DNA of 36,279 bases from Gammaproteobacteria bacterium (GCA_026706665.1 JAPOYI010000042.1:1-36279); one strand, 5' to 3'; positions 19,714-30,241 are shown, counted from the stretch's first letter. Notes: generated by a model not told the origin, from the letters alone. Numbers and translations: made by a program.

Positions 19714-20298
19714 TTGCTGAATCATCATTCTCGAAGAATGCGCAACAAAGTGACGGAGGAGCCCGTGGCGGACGCAGAGGTACTTGAACCTGTTCCAAGA
19801 CAAGAAGCGTTTCACAGGCGAGACTCAGGCGCGTTACAGTCGCAGGCAGCCTTCCTGCTCCTACTAGGACGTCAACCCGGTCACCGCGGAACAGTGACGC
19901 GTGATGACGTGGCTTGGTCTGGAATATACAGCGACCGAGCTCGAGAGTCCGGCGCTGACGAGTTGTTACGGTGGGTTGGCGAGAAGCGTCTGGATCACGT
20001 GTTCGCACACAGCCATGGGGGCAGCGTTGCAATGATTGCGACCAGGCTCGGACTGGAGATCAACAAGCTCGTTCTGCTGAGTTGTCCAGTTTACCGACGA
20101 TACTCGCCGGACTTTCGATACGCGAACGACGTGGTGTCGATACGTGCGCGCCTCGATCTTGTAATCCTGGCCGATGGAGGCGGTCAGCAGTTTCGCGACA
20201 GTCGAATCAAGGAGCACGTCCTCCCAGTGTGGTTCAGTCACAAAGCGACGCGGGACCCGCGTGTATGGAAGCGTCACGCGATTGCGAATAAGCTCTGA
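19714..20298 (+). pseudogene. Truncated alpha/beta-hydrolase (lipase-like) remnant
   Basis: From about 19912 the frame reads as an alpha/beta hydrolase: WSGIYSDRARESG, the nucleophile elbow AHSHGGSVAMIA, LVLLSCPVYRRYSPDF, RLDLVILADGGGQ and VLPVWFSHKATRDP, ending at 20298. The expected N-terminal strand with its HGT oxyanion loop is not found. The 200 bp upstream look unrelated, and another frame there has several stops. I therefore read it as an N-terminally truncated gene. A short expressed protein cannot be excluded. Its base use is less GC-biased than the housekeeping genes around it. Confidence 0.55.
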
Positions 20299-20359
20299 AA
20301 CCATGTTTGTAGCACTCGCGTCGAATGACATTTGAGCAGGACGCGCAGCGAGACGCGGC

Positions 20360-20704
20360 ATGAAGATTCGAGCAGCAGCTCGGCTATTTGCTTCGAAGGC
20401 AGTGTGGGGCGTGACTGGGATGGATGCCGCAGGCCGCGTGTTGGTAGAAGCGCTCGCTGCCGAAGACGAGGACGTGAGAACGATCGCCGGAATCCTGCTA
20501 ACGAGGGCAGGTCGCCGGGCCGAGCCTCTATTGGGGGAAGCGCTGAGAGATGGGCGGCATGTGCCAATGGTCATCTCTGTCCTTGGGAGCATTGGTGATC
20601 CAGATGTCGTGGCAGATCTTCGACCATTTGCGCGAAGTGATGACCCGGAGGTGGCGAAGGCAGCCCAAGATGCTATCCAAGTGATTGGCATGGCGCGCTC
20701 CTGA
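20360..20704 (+). CDS. Small HEAT-repeat protein
   Basis: A 114-aa protein made of about three HEAT-like helical pairs: VLVEALAAEDEDVRTIAGILL, LLGEALRDGRHVPMVISVLG and the strongest unit GDPDVVADLRPFARSDDPEVAKAAQDAI. Such proteins are protein-binding scaffolds; no catalytic motif is seen. It lies between the hydrolase remnant and the acs fragment, in a zone of decayed genes, so it may itself be a surviving fragment of a longer gene. Function unknown. Confidence 0.55.
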   Translation: MKIRAAARLFASKAVWGVTGMDAAGRVLVEALAAEDEDVRTIAGILLTRAGRRAEPLLGEALRDGRHVPMVISVLGSIGDPDVVADLRPFARSDDPEVAKAAQDAIQVIGMARS

Positions 20705-20738
20705 TGCGTTATTCGGACTGATACTGGTTTGTCCCGCT

Positions 20739-20911
20739 GGAGATCAGGCCGTTCGCGCGACCCCTATGTCATCCAGTTCGCGCCCGGTCTGCCGAAAACG
20801 CCATCCGGCAATATCATGCGCCGCATCCTACGCAAGATCGTCGCCTGAGATTTCGAAGATTTCGAGGACTCAGGTTGACACCAGCACGCTTCAGAATCCG
20901 CCATGGTCGGC
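20739..20911 (+). pseudogene. Degraded duplicate of the acs 3' end
   Basis: Aligns base by base to acs 19476-19638 with several substitutions and small indels. One extra base in GACCC(C)TATGTC breaks the frame. The correct frame then reads [16 protein letters not shown], in which the key Lys is Asn, and ends early at TGA (KIVA*). The homology runs on past that stop into the last acs codons (GACACCAGCA, CCGCC.TGGTCG). It is non-functional and marks an old duplication or insertion event. Confidence 0.85.
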
Positions 20912-20937
20912 GTTCTCGATTGAAGTGCAGTTCAGCG

Positions 20938-21574
20938 CTACGATGAGTCAGCACAGTCGAGTCGTGCCCACGGTACCGATTCGAGTGCTCGGTTGGCCCT
21001 ATTCCAATGCTTGCCTCGAAATCCGCAGATTGCCAGCAAGGTCTCCAAGAGCCAGACGGCGAGCATCCATGCATCAAAATAACAACCCTCGGGAAGCTGA
21101 GCTCTTGGCTTCCCCGAGTGAACGAGGCGATTCCTGATCTCCGTTAAGGCCTGAGGGGCATCGGTCCATTGCGGGTATCGCCTCGCGGCAGTGGTCAAAG
21201 CAGAAACAGACGTTGGAATTCCCGTTGGTATCCCGAGAGACGACAGAAGCAATCGATACTTGTCAGCCGCATCCAGATTATTGAATCCCTTGACGCTCAC
21301 AAGGGATTGAGCGACGACGCAGTACTCAAAACACAGCCGCTCCATCGCCGTTTTGGGCAAAGATGATTCCCGCGTCAACTCCACGGGACGAGTAGTTGGC
21401 GTTCGTAAACCACCAAATGCCAGTGCTCAACGCGTCACGCCAATTTTCGACCTTCCACTTGGCCATAAAGCCCGGAAACAGCTCAACCAAGGCCGAGGGA
21501 TTGTTGAAGTCAAACCAAGTCAGAGGATTCGGCTCCCATTCGCTGGGAGCAGACCACCGAGACCACAACGGCAA
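20938..21574 (-). pseudogene. Frameshifted, N-truncated HEPN-like protein gene
   Basis: Two frames on the - strand join into one sensible protein: 21574 to about 21355 ends GVDAGIIFAQ, and the other frame continues TAMERLCFEYCVVAQ to 20938. The break lies in a run of four A (+ strand T at 21351-21354). Removing one A restores the frame. The C-terminal part has EIRNRLVH, the Rx4H motif of HEPN RNases, then WMLAVWLLETLLAICGF, a pattern I recall from ApeA-type/HEPN proteins. No start codon of its own exists: a stop directly precedes 21574, close to the pnp 3' end, so the N-terminus is lost. Confidence 0.65.
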
Positions 21575-21609
21575 CTAAACGGAATCGAAGCCCAGATAGC
21601 GGTCGTTGG

Positions 21610-23694
21610 TTACGCGGCGTAGTTCGGCAGTTCCTTCATGGATAGCCTGATGCGGCCTCGCTGGTCGACGTCGAGCACGACCACGTCCACATCCTGGCCT
21701 TCCTCGAGGTAGTCCCTGACCTTCTCCACGCGCTCCCGGGCGATCTCCGAGATGTGCAGCAGGCCGTCCTTGCCGGGGAGGATGTTGACGAAGGCGCCGT
21801 AGTTCTCGATACGCGCGACCTTGCCGTTGTAGATCTTGCCGACCTCGGCTTCCGCAGTGATCTCCTCGATTCGCGCGACCGCGGCATCCTTGGCTTCCCT
21901 GTCCTCGGCGTAGACGCGCACCGTGCCGTCGTCCTCGACGTCCACCTGTGCGCCGGTCTCTTCCTGGATGCCCTTGATGGTGGCACCACCCTTGCCGATG
22001 ATGTCCCGGATCTTCTCCGGATGAACCTTGAGCGCGGCCATGGACGGTGCGTACTCCGACATCGACTCGCGGGAGGCGGAGATGACCTTGTTCATCTCGC
22101 CCAGGATGTGCAATCGCGCGGCGAGCGCCTTCTCCAGGGCGGTTTCCATGATCACCTCGGTGATGCCATCGATCTTGATGTCCATCTGGAGTGCGGTGAC
22201 GCCTTCGGCCGTGCCCGCCACCTTGAAATCCATGTCGCCGAGATGGTCCTCGTCGCCGAGTATGTCCGTGAGCACCGCAAAACGGTCGCCTTCCTTCACC
22301 AGCCCCATGGCAACACCCGCGACCGGTGCCCGCAGCGGCACGCCGGCATCCATGAGCGAGAGGGACGCCCCGCATACGCTCGCCATGGAACTTGAGCCGT
22401 TGCTCTCCGTAATCTCCGACACGACACGGATCGTGTAAGGGAAGTTCTCAAGATCGGGCAACACGGCGCCGATGCCTCTACGGGCGAGCCGGCCATGGCC
22501 GATTTCCCGCCTTTTCGGGCCGGTCATGAAACCCGTTTCTCCCACGCAGTAAGGCGGGAAATTGTAGTGCAGCATGAACTGGTCGTTGTACATGCCCTGA
22601 AGGGCCTCGATCCTGGCGGCATCCCGCAGCGTGCCCAGGGTCGTGACCACGATGGCCTGGGTCTCGCCTCGCGTGAACATCGCCGAACCGTGGGTTCTCG
22701 GCAGAAGGCCGACGTCGACCTCGATGGGTCGCACGGTATCGAGATTCCGGCCGTCGATGCGCGGTTCGCCAGCGAGAATGCGTTCCCGCACGATGGATTT
22801 TTCGAGCTTGCTGAATCCATCGCTTACGTCGCCCTCGCCGACCTCTTCCCCGTCCATCGCCTCGATGGCGCCGGCGCGCAGGGAGCGAACGCGATCCTGG
22901 CGCGCCTGCTTGTCCGTAATGGAGTACGCCTCTCCGAGTTCCTGTCCGACGTCAGCGGTCAGCCGATCGATCAGCGCGCTGTCCTGGGCGGGCGGCGCCC
23001 AGTCCCACTTCGGTTTGCCGGCCTCGGCGGTGAGCGCGTTGATCGCATCGATCGCCACCTGCATTTCCTGGTGCGCGAAGAGCACGCCGCCGAGCATCTG
23101 GTCTTCCGTCAATTCCCGCGCTTCGGACTCCACCATCAGCACGGCGCCCGCGGTGCCGGCCACGACCATGTTGAGCATCGATCCCGCCAGTGCTTCGTGA
23201 CCGGGGTTAAGGATGTACATGCCATCGCAGAAACCGACCCTTGCCGCACCGATGGGGCCCGCGAACGGCACGCCGGACAGGGAGAGCGCCGCAGACGCGC
23301 CGATCATGGACACGATGTCCGGGTCCATGTCCCGTTCCGCGGACATGACGGTGCATATCACCTGCACTTCGTTCATGAACCCTTTCGGAAATAGCGGCCG
23401 AATCGGCCTGTCGATCAGGCGGCATGTGAGCGTTTCCTTCTCGCTTGGACGTCCCTCCCGCCGAAAAAAGCCGCCGGGGATCTTGCCGGCGGCATAGGTT
23501 CTCTCCTCGTAGTTGACGGTGAGAGGGAAGAACCCCTGGTCGGGACGTGCCTCCTTCTCGGCAACAGCGGTACATAACACTACCGTGTCGCCCATCGACG
23601 CGAGCACGCTGCCCGACGCCTGCTTGGCGACCCGGTTCGTCTCCAGGACCACCTTGTGGTCGCCAAATTGAAATTCCTGTTTGATTGGATTCAC
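21610..23694 (-). CDS. pnp: Polyribonucleotide nucleotidyltransferase (PNPase)
   Basis: Phosphorolytic 3'-5' exoribonuclease and degradosome component. The 694-aa protein (E. coli 711) has two RNase PH-like domains ([36 protein letters not shown], with SGAS-like and DMDFKVAGT blocks), a KH domain with GKGGATIKG, and a C-terminal S1 domain. I chose the GTG at 23694 because AGGAG lies 6 nt upstream; an in-frame start at 23727 would add 11 residues that are not part of the family. It lies downstream of rpsO as in E. coli and Pseudomonas. Confidence 0.97.
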   Translation of the reverse strand: MNPIKQEFQFGDHKVVLETNRVAKQASGSVLASMGDTVVLCTAVAEKEARPDQGFFPLTVNYEERTYAAGKIPGGFFRREGRPSEKETLTCRLIDRPIRPLFPKGFMNEVQVICTVMSAERDMDPDIVSMIGASAALSLSGVPFAGPIGAARVGFCDGMYILNPGHEALAGSMLNMVVAGTAGAVLMVESEARELTEDQMLGGVLFAHQEMQVAIDAINALTAEAGKPKWDWAPPAQDSALIDRLTADVGQELGEAYSITDKQARQDRVRSLRAGAIEAMDGEEVGEGDVSDGFSKLEKSIVRERILAGEPRIDGRNLDTVRPIEVDVGLLPRTHGSAMFTRGETQAIVVTTLGTLRDAARIEALQGMYNDQFMLHYNFPPYCVGETGFMTGPKRREIGHGRLARRGIGAVLPDLENFPYTIRVVSEITESNGSSSMASVCGASLSLMDAGVPLRAPVAGVAMGLVKEGDRFAVLTDILGDEDHLGDMDFKVAGTAEGVTALQMDIKIDGITEVIMETALEKALAARLHILGEMNKVISASRESMSEYAPSMAALKVHPEKIRDIIGKGGATIKGIQEETGAQVDVEDDGTVRVYAEDREAKDAAVARIEEITAEAEVGKIYNGKVARIENYGAFVNILPGKDGLLHISEIARERVEKVRDYLEEGQDVDVVVLDVDQRGRIRLSMKELPNYAA

Positions 23695-23707
23695 TTCTTT
23701 CTCCTGT

Positions 23708-23726
23708 TGACGCGCTTGCCGCGTCA
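23708..23726 (-). promoter_or_regulatory. pnp leader hairpin
   Basis: TGACGCG and CGCGTCA form a perfect 7-bp stem with a 5-nt loop directly upstream of the pnp ribosome site, in the 96-nt rpsO-pnp gap. In E. coli the pnp leader stem is cut by RNase III and PNPase for autoregulation; this may be the equivalent, though it is short. Confidence 0.35.
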
Positions 23727-23790
23727 CAAATTCCTTCGCCCCTGAGGGCTGCCTTGTTCTGTTTAAGCCCGCGGACCCTGCCGCAGGCGC

Positions 23791-24060
23791 CTATCGCCTC
23801 AATCCGAGCTGCTTGATCAACGCCGTGTATCTCTGGCTGTCCTTGGCTCTGAGGTAGTCGAGCAGTTTCCTTCTCTGGTTCACCATGCGGATCAGTCCCC
23901 GGCGGGAATGATGGTCCTTGGCATGATCCCGAAAGTGAGCCTGCAGTGAGTTGATGTTGTGCGTAAGGAGCGCCACCTGGACTTCCGGCGAGCCGGTGTC
24001 GTTGTCGCTTCGTTGATGCTCCTTGACGATCTCCTGTTTGGTCTGTGCTGTCAGCGCCAT
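23791..24060 (-). CDS. rpsO: 30S ribosomal protein S15
   Basis: Primary 16S rRNA-binding protein of the 30S platform. The 89-aa product has the complete family sequence, e.g. [29 protein letters not shown] and the RKLLDYL segment, ending [13 protein letters not shown] lies 8 nt before the ATG. The frame is open far upstream through the repeat array, but that is not ribosomal protein. It is flanked by truB upstream and pnp downstream, the conserved order. Confidence 0.98.
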   Translation of the reverse strand: MALTAQTKQEIVKEHQRSDNDTGSPEVQVALLTHNINSLQAHFRDHAKDHHSRRGLIRMVNQRRKLLDYLRAKDSQRYTALIKQLGLRR

Positions 24061-24136
24061 TTGTCTTGCTCCAATATTCCTGCGGTGCGCCGCGTTGCCT
24101 GTTCGTTGATACTGTTCATTCGACTGTTTCGTCGCC

Positions 24137-24239
24137 TCTTCCTTTCGCCTTTTCTCTCGCCTTTTCCTTTCGCCTTTTCCTTTCGCCTTTTCCTTTCGCC
24201 GTTTTCTTTCGGCTCTTTCTTTCGGCTCTTTCTTTCGAC
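24137..24239 (-). repeat. 13-bp purine-rich tandem array in the truB-rpsO gap
   Basis: About eight units of 13 bp (one of 12), on the transcribed strand GGCGAAAGGAAAA and variants. The three central units are identical and the outer ones diverge to GCCGAAAGAAAGA. It fills most of the 182-nt space between the truB stop and rpsO. As RNA it would be a purine-rich tract with repeated SD-like AAGGA and GAAA elements, in the place where E. coli has the S15 autoregulatory leader. Confidence 0.9.
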
Positions 24240-24242
24240 CGC

Positions 24243-25202
24243 TCAGTTCGCGGGAATCAGCCGTCTCGGCGCCACGCGGCCGTCGTCGAGTATTTCGCCT
24301 ACACCCAGAAACCGGGCACCGTTGCCTTCCGATGTCTCTGGCGAAGGGGCTTGGGCGAGCCGAACCCACCCCTCGGTGGGGGCATGCGGCACGATGACGG
24401 GTTGTCCTTGCCGCAGATAGTAGGCTGCATCGCCCGTCAAGGTAACCTCGGGCCATTGGCGAACCGCACTGGATGCCGGTTGCAGCCAGGCCTCCAGTGG
24501 TTTTCTGTCTGCCCCTTCCCCGATGTCCTCACCCGAGCGCCCAAGCATCTCGAAGGTCACCAGGTCGGACTCCCCGAAGGGGCCCGCCATTGTCCGCCGG
24601 AGTGCGGTGACGTGCGCGCCGCAACCCAGCGATTCGCCTAGTTCATGCACGATGGTTCTCACGTACGTTCCCTTGCTGCAATGAATGTCGAGGTCGAGCC
24701 CGTCGCCCGCGAATTCCCGGATCTCGATGGAATAGACGGTCACCGACCGCGCCTTGCGCTCCACCTCGATCCCCTTCCGCGCGAGCTTGTACAGGGGCTG
24801 GCCCTGGTGCTTGACCGCCGAGAACATGGAAGGCACCTGCTGGATCTCTCCGCGGTACGCATCGAGGGCCTTGTCCACTGCCGCCCGTGTCAGCCGTCCG
24901 ACCGGTCGTTCGCGCATGACCTTTCCGTCGGCGTCGCCGCTGTCCGTGCTTACCCCGAAAATGACCCGGGTCGTGTATTTCTTGTCGGACTCGAGCAGGT
25001 AGCGCGAGAACCTGGTCGCCTCGCCGAAACATAGCGGCAACACCCCCGTAGCCAATGGATCGAGGCTTCCGGTATGGCCGACCTTGCGCGCGGCAAAGAG
25101 TTGCTTGGCCTTCTGCACCGCATCGTTGGAACTCATGCCGCCCGGCTTGTCGAGCACCATGATGCCGTTCACGTCCCGGCCCCGGGGCCGTCTGCGCGCC
25201 AT
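24243..25202 (-). CDS. truB: tRNA pseudouridine(55) synthase
   Basis: Makes pseudouridine 55 in the T-loop of tRNAs. The 319-aa product has [17 protein letters not shown], the catalytic Asp in [51 protein letters not shown], and a C-terminal PUA-like extension. Its ATG overlaps the rbfA stop (ATGA, 25202), so it is translationally coupled within the rimP-to-rpsO operon. Confidence 0.96.
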   Translation of the reverse strand: MARRRPRGRDVNGIMVLDKPGGMSSNDAVQKAKQLFAARKVGHTGSLDPLATGVLPLCFGEATRFSRYLLESDKKYTTRVIFGVSTDSGDADGKVMRERPVGRLTRAAVDKALDAYRGEIQQVPSMFSAVKHQGQPLYKLARKGIEVERKARSVTVYSIEIREFAGDGLDLDIHCSKGTYVRTIVHELGESLGCGAHVTALRRTMAGPFGESDLVTFEMLGRSGEDIGEGADRKPLEAWLQPASSAVRQWPEVTLTGDAAYYLRQGQPVIVPHAPTEGWVRLAQAPSPETSEGNGARFLGVGEILDDGRVAPRRLIPAN

Positions 25203-25624
25203 CAGCCCTGACCCGACCGCGCGCCACGTTCGTCTTTCATGCGAGGGGTATCCCCTCGCGCACCCCGGGCCACGGCTTCGTCGATCAACGCCTCGAGCCG
25301 GGGACCCGACTCAAGCAGGTCGTCGTAGTGGAACCGCAAGCGTGGGGTTCTCCGCATTCCCAGGCGCTGCGCCACTTCCGACCGAATGAATCCCGCCGCA
25401 TTCCGCAACGCATCGACAAGGCCAACGCGATCGGCATCGCTGTCAGCCGACAGCGAACTCACGTAGACATCGGCAACCGAGAGGTCGCGGCTGACCCGGA
25501 CATCCGTGATGCTCACCAGGTCGAATCGCGGATCGCCGGCGCCGCGAAGCAATATTCGCGACAACTCTTCCCGCATGAACGCGGCTACGCGAGGTACCCG
25601 TTCGCTGTTGGAATCAGTGGACAT
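25202..25624 (-). CDS. rbfA: 30S ribosome-binding factor RbfA
   Basis: Assists late 16S rRNA maturation. The 140-aa product shows the KH-type fold pattern: RVAAFMREELSRIL, DPRFDLVSITDVRVSRDLSVADVYV, and the C-terminal RLGMRRTPRLRFHYDDLLESG. I use the ATG at 25624; a TTG at 25636 is also possible. It begins 21 nt after infB and its stop overlaps the truB start by 4 bp. Confidence 0.93.
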   Translation of the reverse strand: MSTDSNSERVPRVAAFMREELSRILLRGAGDPRFDLVSITDVRVSRDLSVADVYVSSLSADSDADRVGLVDALRNAAGFIRSEVAQRLGMRRTPRLRFHYDDLLESGPRLEALIDEAVARGARGDTPRMKDERGARSGQG

Positions 25625-25645
25625 CAGATCACGCAATGTTCCGGA

Positions 25646-28183
25646 TCAGAGGGTCCGGGCGACTTCTCCGGATTCGAAGACTTCGATCTTGTCGCCGACG
25701 CGCACATCGTTGTAATTGCGAACGCCGACCCCGCACTCGAGCCCGCTGCGCACTTCGGCGACATCGTCCTTGAAACGCCGCAGCGACTCCAGTTCGCCTT
25801 CGAAAATGACCACGTTGTCCCGAAGCACCCGAATCTGCTTGTTCCGGGCGACGGTACCGTCGACGACCATGCAGCCCGCGACCTGTCCGAATCGCGGCGC
25901 CGGGAAGACATCCCGAACCTCTGCCGTTCCGACAATCTCCTCGCGGATCTCCGGCACCAGGAGACCCTCGAGGATCCCCCTGACGTCGTCCAGGAGTTCG
26001 TAGATCACGCTGTAGTACTGCAGGTCGATGCCTTCACGCTCGATGACGGCCTTGGCGTTGTTGTCGGCCCGCACGTTGAAGCCGAATATCGCGGCATCGG
26101 ACGTCAACGCGAGCATTGCGTCAGACTCGGTGATGCCGCCGACTCCCGCCCGGACAATGTTGACGCCGACCTCGTCGTTGCCGAGCCTCCCGCAAGCCTG
26201 CGAGATTGCTTCGAGAGAACCGCGCACGTCGGCCTTGAGCACGAGCCGCAACACGCGTTTCTCACCCTGGGCCAGGTCCGCGAAGATGCTCTCGATGTTG
26301 GCCGCCTGCTTGACGTTGCGCCTCGCCTGGCTCTGGTCCGCCCGGAACTCCGCCAGCTCCCGCGCACGCCTCTCGTCGGCGACAACGGAGAAGTCGTCTC
26401 CCGCTTCCGGCGTTGCATTCAGACCCAGTATCTCGACAGGGACCGATGGACCCGCCTCTTCGACGGGTTCTCCCCGTTCGTTCATCATCAGCCGGACGCG
26501 CCCGTAGTGTTCTCCGGCAATCGCGACGTCACCGCGCTTCAGCGTGCCGTTCTGCACCAGTAGCGTGGCTACCGGGCCGCGGCCGCGGTCAAGGCGGGAT
26601 TCCACTACCACGCCCTGCCCCGGGGCATCCGGCACGGCCTTGAGTTCCAGTATCTCCGCCTGCAGGTTGATTGCCTCGAGCAGTCGACCGACCCCATCGC
26701 CGGTCTCTGCGGACACTTCGACAAACTGCGTGTCTCCACCCCAATCTTCCGGGATGACATCCAGCCCCGAGAGCTCGTTCTTGATGCGCTCGGGATCGGC
26801 ACCCTCCAGGTCCATCTTGTTGATGGCCACGATGATGGGAACTTCCGATGCCTTGGCGTGCTGCACCGCCTCTTCCGTCTGCGGCATCACGCCGTCGTCA
26901 GCGGCTACCACGAGCACCACGATGTCGGTAGCTCGGGCGCCACGCGCGCGCATGGCTGCGAATGCGGCATGGCCCGGCGTGTCCAGGAAGCTGATGTCGC
27001 CGTACTCGGTAGTTACACGGTAGGCGCCGATGTGCTGGGTGATTCCTCCGGCCTCGCCCGCCACGACCCGGGTGTTGCGGATGTAATCGAGCAGCGAAGT
27101 CTTGCCGTGGTCCACGTGACCCATCACCGTCACGACCGGGGATCGGGCTTCGCTTTCCCCATCGATGATCAACGACTCCCTGTGTTCCTGCTCGATTTCG
27201 TCGGCGGCTACGAGCTTGACCTTGTGGCCCATCTCCTCGACGACGAGCGTGGCGGTCTCCTGGTCCAGCGGCTGGTTGATCGTAGCCATCACGCCCATGT
27301 CCATGAGCGTCTTTATGACCTCCCCGGCCTTGACGCTCATGCGCTGGGCCAGTTCACCCACCTGCGTGAATTCCGGCAGTTCGACTTCCCGCTGGATCGC
27401 GTCCTGCGGCCGCGTGAATTCGCCGCCCTTGGTCTCGACTGAAATGGTCGTCGGTGCCACACGCCGCCTGGGAGGACGTCCCTGGCGTTTCAGCGAGAGT
27501 TCCCGGCGGCGAGACCTGCCGTCTCCAAACTCGTCGTCCCGGGCCCGGTCCCTGTCCTTCGCCCGGTCTATCCTGTCCTTTGCGCGTTTCCCGACCCGTT
27601 CCTGGCTCCTGGCCGCTTCGGCGGCAGCGGCGGCCTTCGCGCCTTCAGCAGCTCTCGCCGCTTCCGCGGCCCGCTTCGCCTCATCCTCCATGCGGGCGAT
27701 CTGCTCCCGCCTCTGCCGCTCCTGCTCCTCTTTCTCGCGTTGCCGCCGCGCGGCGTTCTCGCGGACCGTTTCTTCCGCGGCCTTGCGATCCAGTTCCTGT
27801 TGCCTTATCCGCTCGGCCTCGATTTCGACCTGCGTGGGTTTCGCTTCAGCGGGCACGGACGGCACGACCGCGGGCTTCGCCGCCTCACCGCCCTTGACGT
27901 AGATACGGCGCCGCTTGCGTTGCACGGAAACCGTATGTCCGGCACGGCCCTGCCCCGCCTTGAGCGTCGAGCGGGACGTACGCTTCAGGGTGATCCGCTT
28001 TGGCGGGCTCGGCGCGGCCTCCTTGGCGCGATTCAGGTGAGCAAGCAACTGCCGCTTCTGTTCATCGTTGACGGGGTCGTCCTCGTTTTCGTGGGGCAGA
28101 CCCGCATCGCGCATCTGTCTCAGGAGGCGCTCCACGGGGACGTTCACCGCGGTAGCCAGTTGCTTGACCATTACTTCTGCCAT
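25646..28183 (-). CDS. infB: Translation initiation factor IF-2
   Basis: GTPase that places fMet-tRNA on the 30S subunit. The 845-aa protein has an IF2-N domain ([13 protein letters not shown]), a long charged Glu/Arg/Ala-rich segment (about residues 120-240), a second IF2-N domain, then the GTPase: P-loop [22 protein letters not shown]. Domains II-IV follow, ending [12 protein letters not shown] 28183 matches the family N-terminus; upstream codons overlap nusA in another frame. It begins 4 nt after nusA. Confidence 0.97.
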   Translation of the reverse strand: MAEVMVKQLATAVNVPVERLLRQMRDAGLPHENEDDPVNDEQKRQLLAHLNRAKEAAPSPPKRITLKRTSRSTLKAGQGRAGHTVSVQRKRRRIYVKGGEAAKPAVVPSVPAEAKPTQVEIEAERIRQQELDRKAAEETVRENAARRQREKEEQERQRREQIARMEDEAKRAAEAARAAEGAKAAAAAEAARSQERVGKRAKDRIDRAKDRDRARDDEFGDGRSRRRELSLKRQGRPPRRRVAPTTISVETKGGEFTRPQDAIQREVELPEFTQVGELAQRMSVKAGEVIKTLMDMGVMATINQPLDQETATLVVEEMGHKVKLVAADEIEQEHRESLIIDGESEARSPVVTVMGHVDHGKTSLLDYIRNTRVVAGEAGGITQHIGAYRVTTEYGDISFLDTPGHAAFAAMRARGARATDIVVLVVAADDGVMPQTEEAVQHAKASEVPIIVAINKMDLEGADPERIKNELSGLDVIPEDWGGDTQFVEVSAETGDGVGRLLEAINLQAEILELKAVPDAPGQGVVVESRLDRGRGPVATLLVQNGTLKRGDVAIAGEHYGRVRLMMNERGEPVEEAGPSVPVEILGLNATPEAGDDFSVVADERRARELAEFRADQSQARRNVKQAANIESIFADLAQGEKRVLRLVLKADVRGSLEAISQACGRLGNDEVGVNIVRAGVGGITESDAMLALTSDAAIFGFNVRADNNAKAVIEREGIDLQYYSVIYELLDDVRGILEGLLVPEIREEIVGTAEVRDVFPAPRFGQVAGCMVVDGTVARNKQIRVLRDNVVIFEGELESLRRFKDDVAEVRSGLECGVGVRNYNDVRVGDKIEVFESGEVARTL

Positions 28184-28187
28184 CCGA

Positions 28188-29753
28188 TCAGCTCCCCGTC
28201 GAGGTCTCCGCCGGTTCGCCTTCCTGTGGCGATAGCGCACCGGGTTCCTGTTCGGTGTCTTCGAACCAGGGGGCCCGCGCCGTCATGATGAGTGCGCTTG
28301 CCCTCTCTTCACCGATTTCGGCTTCGATCTCGAGCAGGTCAGGCGTCGCCAGCTCAGCGAGGTCCTCCCTGGTGACGATAGCGTTTGCGGCAAGCTTGCG
28401 AGCAAGTTCTTTATCCATGCCTTCGAGATTCAGCAGGTCCTCGGCAGGCTCCTCCCCCGACTCGCCCTGTGCCATCTCTTGCGCCAGCAGGGCATCCTTC
28501 GCCCGGGTGCGAAGTTCTTCGACGAGTTCGTCATCGAAACCCTCGATGGCCCGAAGCTCCTCGATCGGAACGTAGGCGACCTCTTCAATGCTGGTAAAGC
28601 CCTCTTCCGCGAGGACGGCGGCAACGTCCTCGTCGACCGCAAGCGACTCCATGAACCCCTGGATATAGGACAGCGCCTCGTCCTCCTGACGCTGGGCCGC
28701 CTCTTCGTCGGTCATGATGTTGAGTTCCCAGCCCGTGAGCTGGCCGGCAAGCCGGACGTTCTCACCCTTGTAGCCGATGGCCTGGGCGAGGTTCTCTTCC
28801 CGTACGGCGATGTCCATTGAACGCGTATCGTCGTCGAGCACGATGGACACGACTTCCGCGGGTTGCATGGCATTGATCGCAAGCTGCGCCGGATCCTGAT
28901 CCCAGAGGACGATATCCACCCGCTCCCCATCCAGTTCACTACAGACGGCCTGAACGCGCGAACCGCGCATGCCAACACAGGCGCCGACCGGGTCTATCCG
29001 CCCATCGTTCGTGTACACGGCGATCTTCGCGCGCGATCCCGGATTGCGCGCCGCCGCCCGTATCTCGATGATGTTCTCCGCGATTTCCGGCACTTCGACC
29101 TTGAACAGTTCGATCAACATCTCGGGGTCCGTCCGCGACAGCATGAGTTGCGGACCCCGCACTTCGGGGCGGATCTCCGTCAACAGCGCGCGCATGCGGT
29201 CGCCGACGCGGAAGATCTCCCGCGGGATCAACGACGTTCGCATCAACATCGCTTCGGCGTTGTTGCCCAGATCGACAATGATTGCTTCGCGCGTCGTTCG
29301 CTTGACGGAGCCGCTCACCAGCTGGCCCACCCTGGGCAGGTACTTTTCCAGGACCTGCGCGCGTTCCGCCTCGCGGACCTTCTGCGTCAGAACCTGTCTC
29401 GCAGCCTGTGCCGCGATCCGGCCGAACTCCACCGATTCGACGGGAATCTCAAAGTAGTCCCCGATCACAAGCGCCGGGTCTTTTTCTTCCGCCTCTTCGG
29501 GTGTCAGCTCCGCATCCGGGTTGGGAAACTCGTCCTCTTCGAGTTCACGGTCCGGATCGATCACCAGCCAACGCCGGAACGTCTCGTAGTCGCCTGTGTC
29601 CCGGTCGATGGCCACGCGAAACTCCGCATCTTCCACGTAGCGCTTCTTGGTCGCCGTCGCGAGCGCGGATTCCAGCGCCTCGAAGATCACCCCCTCCGAC
29701 ACGCCCTTTTCGTGGGACAGCAACTCGACAACGGTCAGTATCTCTTTACTCAT
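28188..29753 (-). CDS. nusA: Transcription termination/antitermination factor NusA
   Basis: Binds RNA polymerase and nascent RNA, modulating pausing, termination and antitermination. The 521-aa protein has the N-terminal polymerase-binding domain ([17 protein letters not shown]), S1 domain ([19 protein letters not shown]), KH1/KH2 ([26 protein letters not shown]) and two C-terminal acidic repeats with helix-hairpin-helix pattern. Its ATG overlaps the rimP stop by ATGA. A tandem 16-bp duplication places a second copy of this start region just upstream. Confidence 0.97.
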   Translation of the reverse strand: MSKEILTVVELLSHEKGVSEGVIFEALESALATATKKRYVEDAEFRVAIDRDTGDYETFRRWLVIDPDRELEEDEFPNPDAELTPEEAEEKDPALVIGDYFEIPVESVEFGRIAAQAARQVLTQKVREAERAQVLEKYLPRVGQLVSGSVKRTTREAIIVDLGNNAEAMLMRTSLIPREIFRVGDRMRALLTEIRPEVRGPQLMLSRTDPEMLIELFKVEVPEIAENIIEIRAAARNPGSRAKIAVYTNDGRIDPVGACVGMRGSRVQAVCSELDGERVDIVLWDQDPAQLAINAMQPAEVVSIVLDDDTRSMDIAVREENLAQAIGYKGENVRLAGQLTGWELNIMTDEEAAQRQEDEALSYIQGFMESLAVDEDVAAVLAEEGFTSIEEVAYVPIEELRAIEGFDDELVEELRTRAKDALLAQEMAQGESGEEPAEDLLNLEGMDKELARKLAANAIVTREDLAELATPDLLEIEAEIGEERASALIMTARAPWFEDTEQEPGALSPQEGEPAETSTGS

Positions 29754-29769
29754 ATGCCGCCCCACTCAT
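29746..29769 (-). other. Possible 7-codon mini-ORF at a duplicated nusA start
   Basis: On the - strand, ATG AGT GGG GCG GCA TAT GAG TAA begins 16 nt upstream of the nusA ATG and ends on a TAA that overlaps codons 2-3 of nusA in another frame. It arises from a tandem duplication (29748-29779) of GGGGCGGCATATGAGT. Ribosomes starting here would terminate across the real start. Expression is unproven. Confidence 0.4.
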
Positions 29770-29779
29770 ATGCCGCCCC
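29748..29779 (-). repeat. 16-bp tandem duplication across the rimP end and nusA start
   Basis: Two adjacent perfect copies of ACTCATATGCCGCCCC (+ strand). Each contains CATATG, so the nusA initiation context is present twice. Confidence 0.9.
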
Positions 29780-30241
29780 CGCGCTAACGCCCGCCGGCAC
29801 GACCCTCGCCCTGTGCACCTGTTCCAGAGGGACCGCGCAGGTGGATCCATCCACGCGCAGCACGACATCCCCACCCTGAACGCCATCGATCAGACCAACG
29901 AACTTGCGTCGCCCATCCAGCGGGAATCGCAAACGCAAGTCCACTTCCTGACCGATGTGCGCGGTGTACTGGTGAGGCTTGAACAGGATCCGGTCGAGGC
30001 CCGGGGACGATACCTCCAGCGTGTGGACCGCCCGAACCGGGTCGTCCACATCCAGTACGCCGTTCAGTTGGTGACTGACGCGCTCGCAGTCGCCCAGCGT
30101 CACCCCGTGCGGGGTGTCGATATAGACCCGCAATGTCGCGCGCTTGCCGCCGGACAGGTATTCCAGGCCCCACAGTTCGTAGCCCAGTCCCTTCACGGTC
30201 GGCTCGAGCAATTGCTCAAGTTCCTGTTCCCTTCTCTTCAC
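29750..30241 (-). CDS. rimP: Ribosome maturation factor RimP
   Basis: Needed for 30S assembly. The 163-aa product has LLEPTVKGLGYELWGLEYL, RVYIDTPHGVTLGDCERVS, LEVSSPGLDRILFKPHQY and the C-terminal SH3-like half. The start is GTG at 30241. It heads the rimP-nusA-infB-rbfA-truB-rpsO-pnp transcription unit. Its last codons contain the duplicated nusA start sequence, so its C-terminus ([11 protein letters not shown]) is locally altered. Confidence 0.94.
   Translation of the reverse strand: MKRREQELEQLLEPTVKGLGYELWGLEYLSGGKRATLRVYIDTPHGVTLGDCERVSHQLNGVLDVDDPVRAVHTLEVSSPGLDRILFKPHQYTAHIGQEVDLRLRFPLDGRRKFVGLIDGVQGGDVVLRVDGSTCAVPLEQVHRARVVPAGVSAGAAYEWGGI

Noticed and set aside
21351-21354. Programmed ribosomal frameshift in the HEPN-like gene
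   Set aside because: The A4 run is short with no downstream structure noticed, and the gene is also N-truncated; mutation or sequencing error is simpler.
22495-23394. Open frame of 299 codons antisense to pnp
   Set aside because: His/Arg/Gly-rich low-meaning sequence opposite a highly conserved gene.
24137-24239. Possible CRISPR array
   Set aside because: Units are contiguous 13-mers without unique spacers, and no cas genes are nearby.
23791-24456. Long N-terminal extension of rpsO through the repeat array
   Set aside because: S15 is 89 aa with its own ribosome site at 24060; the extension is a Lys/Arg/Glu translation of the repeats and overlaps truB.
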